A DNA stretch of 64,000 bases from Mrakia gelida (Eukaryota > Basidiomycota > Tremellomycetes > Cystofilobasidiales > Mrakiaceae). The notes under the pieces were generated by a model. It did not search any database. It saw only the letters and a list, made by a program, of their open reading frames with translations, and was not told where the DNA came from. Both the position numbers and the translations under genes were made by a program. Below are positions 62,001 to 64,000 of the stretch, in pieces. The DNA is taken from the NCBI GenBank assembly GCA_024345305.1, contig BRON01000005.1, positions 558,001 to 622,000 on the forward strand, written 5' to 3'. Numbering within the stretch: the first letter of the stretch is position 1; every line of letters begins with the position of its first letter.

Positions 62001-63990
62001 GTCGGTGTTGGGACCATCGAGAGTCGGTTGGATCGGGAGGGAACCTTGGGAAAGGGCGGGTGAGATCGGGAGTGAGAGGTTGGGGGGTGGGGCAGAGAGA
62101 TGAACCTAATTCGCGAGAAGGGATGGAAGGGAAGACGCGTCGAAGGTCAGTTTCCGCTTCAGACGCGAAACGGCAGAACGAAGGGAAGGCGAGACGAACC
62201 GTTTCACCCCGTTAACCACACTCGAAGGCAAACCCTCCAACTCCTTCTCAATCAAACTCCTCATCGCTCTTCCTATCAACTTCTCGATCTCCCCTCGCTT
62301 GATCGCTTTGTCCACTCCCCAAGCAGAGACCATCGTGTCCTCCTTCCCTACCACCGCCGGCGCTGCGATCTTCTCTTCCTCCCCGTCCTTCTTCGTCTCG
62401 GTCTCTCGAGGAAGCTCCGCGGACAAAGCGACCTTCCTGAGCGATCCTCTCGAGTTGGGTCGTTCGATCTGCTCAGCATCCGCCGAGGGAGCCTCGTCCT
62501 CCTCTGGAACGGCCGTCCCCTTCTCTCCCATCGTGATCGTTGGAGGAGGGTAGAGCTGCTGACTTCCTGATCCCGAGGCAGTCTTCTCGTCACTCGAAGG
62601 AAGAGGTGCAGGCGCTGGTGGTGGAGGTGTAGCAGCGGGAGCGGGTCGTCGACTTCCGAAGAGTCCAGCGAAAGGGTTGCCCATCCGACTCGGCGCGACG
62701 GTCATCCCAGGAAGGACGGACGACGTTGCTCGTGGTCGATTGGGGAGGGCAGGAGCGAGGGAGGCTGGTGGGAGAGGTGGTGGGAAGGGGAGGGTTGAGG
62801 AGTAGAGGAGAGGAGTGAGGTAGGGGAAAGGGTGGGAGATGCCGAAGGAGGAGATGGGTGTGGTTGGGATTGGGGAGGGGATGGGAAGGTTGAGGGAGGA
62901 GAGGGTTTGTCTGCGAGCGTTCGAAGGTGCAAGGTCAGCTTTTGTGCAAGGAACGAGTGTGGAAGGAAGGTTGAAAGGGACGAACGAGCGAGTGAGAGGG
63001 TCGGTGAGCGATGCCATGAGAGGTCCGTCGGTTGGGATGAACGAGTAGAAGGTGAGGGCGTCGCTGCATAAGAACGAATCAAACCATCGTCAGCTCAGAT
63101 CTACGGAATTTATGCGCTCGTAGAGAGATTGAAACTCACTCCTCTATCCTTCCAACCAACCCACCAAGCGTCACAACAATCCCACCCTCCTTCTTCCCTC
63201 CTCCTTCACAGATCATCAAATGCTCCCTCACCATCTCCACCGTCACCTCTCCTGCTCCACCCGCACCGCTCCCACTCCCACCACTACTCCCTCCATCGCT
63301 CCCTGTGCCTCCTCCTCCTCTTGAGCTAGGAGTCGCGAAGGGAAGCAGCAACGTCATCTTGCTCTTCCCAACGACGAGTTCCATCGTCTCTTCCCAACTC
63401 TTCTCCCCTCCCTTCTGAACCATCGTCTCGAGCATCTTCATCCCGAGTGAGTCGTTGGAGAGACCTACTCCCTTCTGAGCTTCGGCTTTGAGGGAGGTGA
63501 GTTTCAAGCGGGTGGTGACGATGGAGGAGGACGTCGTGGTGGGCGAGCTTCCCTCTCCGCCGGCTGAGGAGAGACCTGATGAATCGAGTTGGGATGTTGA
63601 GATGGTTGGTACGACTGGGTTGGAGAACAAGGGTACGATGGAAGGGTGTGGAGGAGGTGCTGAGGAAGGATCGTTGGAACTGGCTGTTGTTGCGGATGGG
63701 TTGGCTGAGGTTGAAGCTGGATGGGAAGGAGACGTCGGTGGAAGCGAGGTGATGGATCCTCCGGGCGTTCGCTTCCGAGGTTGGTAGGGGAGGTTGCTCG
63801 AGTTCTCGGGGGAGGAGGAAGGGTGAGAGATGGATGAGGAGGAAGGAGTTGAGGCGAGGAGAGGGTGGGTTGACGAAGGAGTGAGCTGAACAGGGGAGGG
63901 AGGGGAGCTGCCGTCGAGAGGAGTCGAGGTGTTGAGAAGCTTGGAGCCGCTGTTCCTGCCTATCGTCGCGTTCGGGAAGAGAGAGGACAT
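59052..63990 (-). CDS. VPS9-domain protein, Rab5-type GEF with long disordered inserts
   Basis: VPS9 domains activate Rab5/Vps21 GTPases in endosomal traffic. The ATG at 63990 gives MSSLFPNATIGRNSGSKLLN and a Ser/Pro-rich N-terminus. A helical region follows: RGEIEKLIGRAMRSLIEKEL, and RIAALCMLDLSLDHLGV. The VPS9 core starts with CDVLVRAHKIVIEGLRLLPP and continues, after a Ser/Pro/Gly-rich insert of roughly 170 residues, with the diagnostic ADLLLPIIITVKSNPSKLVS. Next is HLLYIQRYRASMCFSGESSY and ALVNVTAVVEFLENVD. The C-terminal part has SRLRGRVSQVGELATSGLNN, then Gly- and Ser-rich stretches, and a final helix EYRRLAGVLKQVGVWD (stop at 59052). The Asp and Leu residues of the catalytic face are present. 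Introns are short; one has a poly-A run at about 61671-61680. Confidence 0.88.
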
Positions 63991-64000
63991 GATCGAGAGA

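Overview
This window looks like nuclear DNA of a basidiomycete fungus. It is GC-rich and gene-dense. Almost every gene is broken by many short introns, mostly about 60-110 nt, with GTGAGT/GTGAGC donors, a CTGAC branch site and a pyrimidine tract ending in CAG. Gene content (SKI2, NTA1, GUA1, an importin-4/Kap123 type karyopherin, a SUN protein, a CDK11 kinase, a Dal5-type transporter, a wax-synthase-domain protein) and intron style suggest Pucciniomycotina, perhaps a Microbotryomycetes (Rhodotorula/Sporobolomyces-like) lineage. The placement is inference. No bacterial genes, viruses, CRISPR arrays or tRNAs were found.

Layout. 1-8 kb: the N-terminal part of the SKI2 RNA helicase (minus, cut by the window edge), sharing a 153-bp divergent promoter with a DCAF7/WDR68 WD40 protein; then NTA1 (N-terminal amidase) and a MYND zinc-finger protein, both plus. 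8-19 kb, minus strand: a Dal5-type MFS transporter, a 2.3-kb gap holding a decayed partial copy of that transporter, an ataxin-10/Ctr86 protein and a PHO80-like cyclin. 20-22 kb: a low-complexity gene whose coding sequence is split by a 627-bp hAT-like non-autonomous transposon with 8-bp target-site duplications. 22-27 kb, minus: an F-box-like protein and a CDK11 (PITSLRE) kinase. 27-43 kb, plus: a UXT prefoldin-like protein, a cytochrome P450, the Kap123 karyopherin, an OTU deubiquitinase and GMP synthase. 43-54 kb: a BTB protein (minus, frameshifted), a wax-synthase-like acyltransferase (plus), a second F-box-like paralogue (minus, frameshifted), and two secreted-type enzymes (plus): a phospholipase B-like SGNH lipase and a histidine acid phosphatase. 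54-64 kb: a SUN-domain nuclear-envelope protein (plus), convergent with a VPS9-domain Rab GEF (minus).

Most genes are independent housekeeping functions rather than a pathway cluster. Themes are RNA and protein turnover (SKI2, NTA1, OTU, F-box, BTB), transport (MFS, karyopherin, VPS9) and lipid or phosphate acquisition (P450, acyltransferase, lipase, phosphatase). The most notable non-standard signals are: the hAT-like insertion inside a reading frame; a 24-nt element shared one-mismatch by the upstream regions of SKI2 and the ataxin-10 gene; a recurrent GACGCGTC palindrome inside many introns; the pair of F-box-like paralogues, one apparently broken; the transporter relic; and two unusually long introns with odd internal structure. 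No coherent new multi-gene system is evident.
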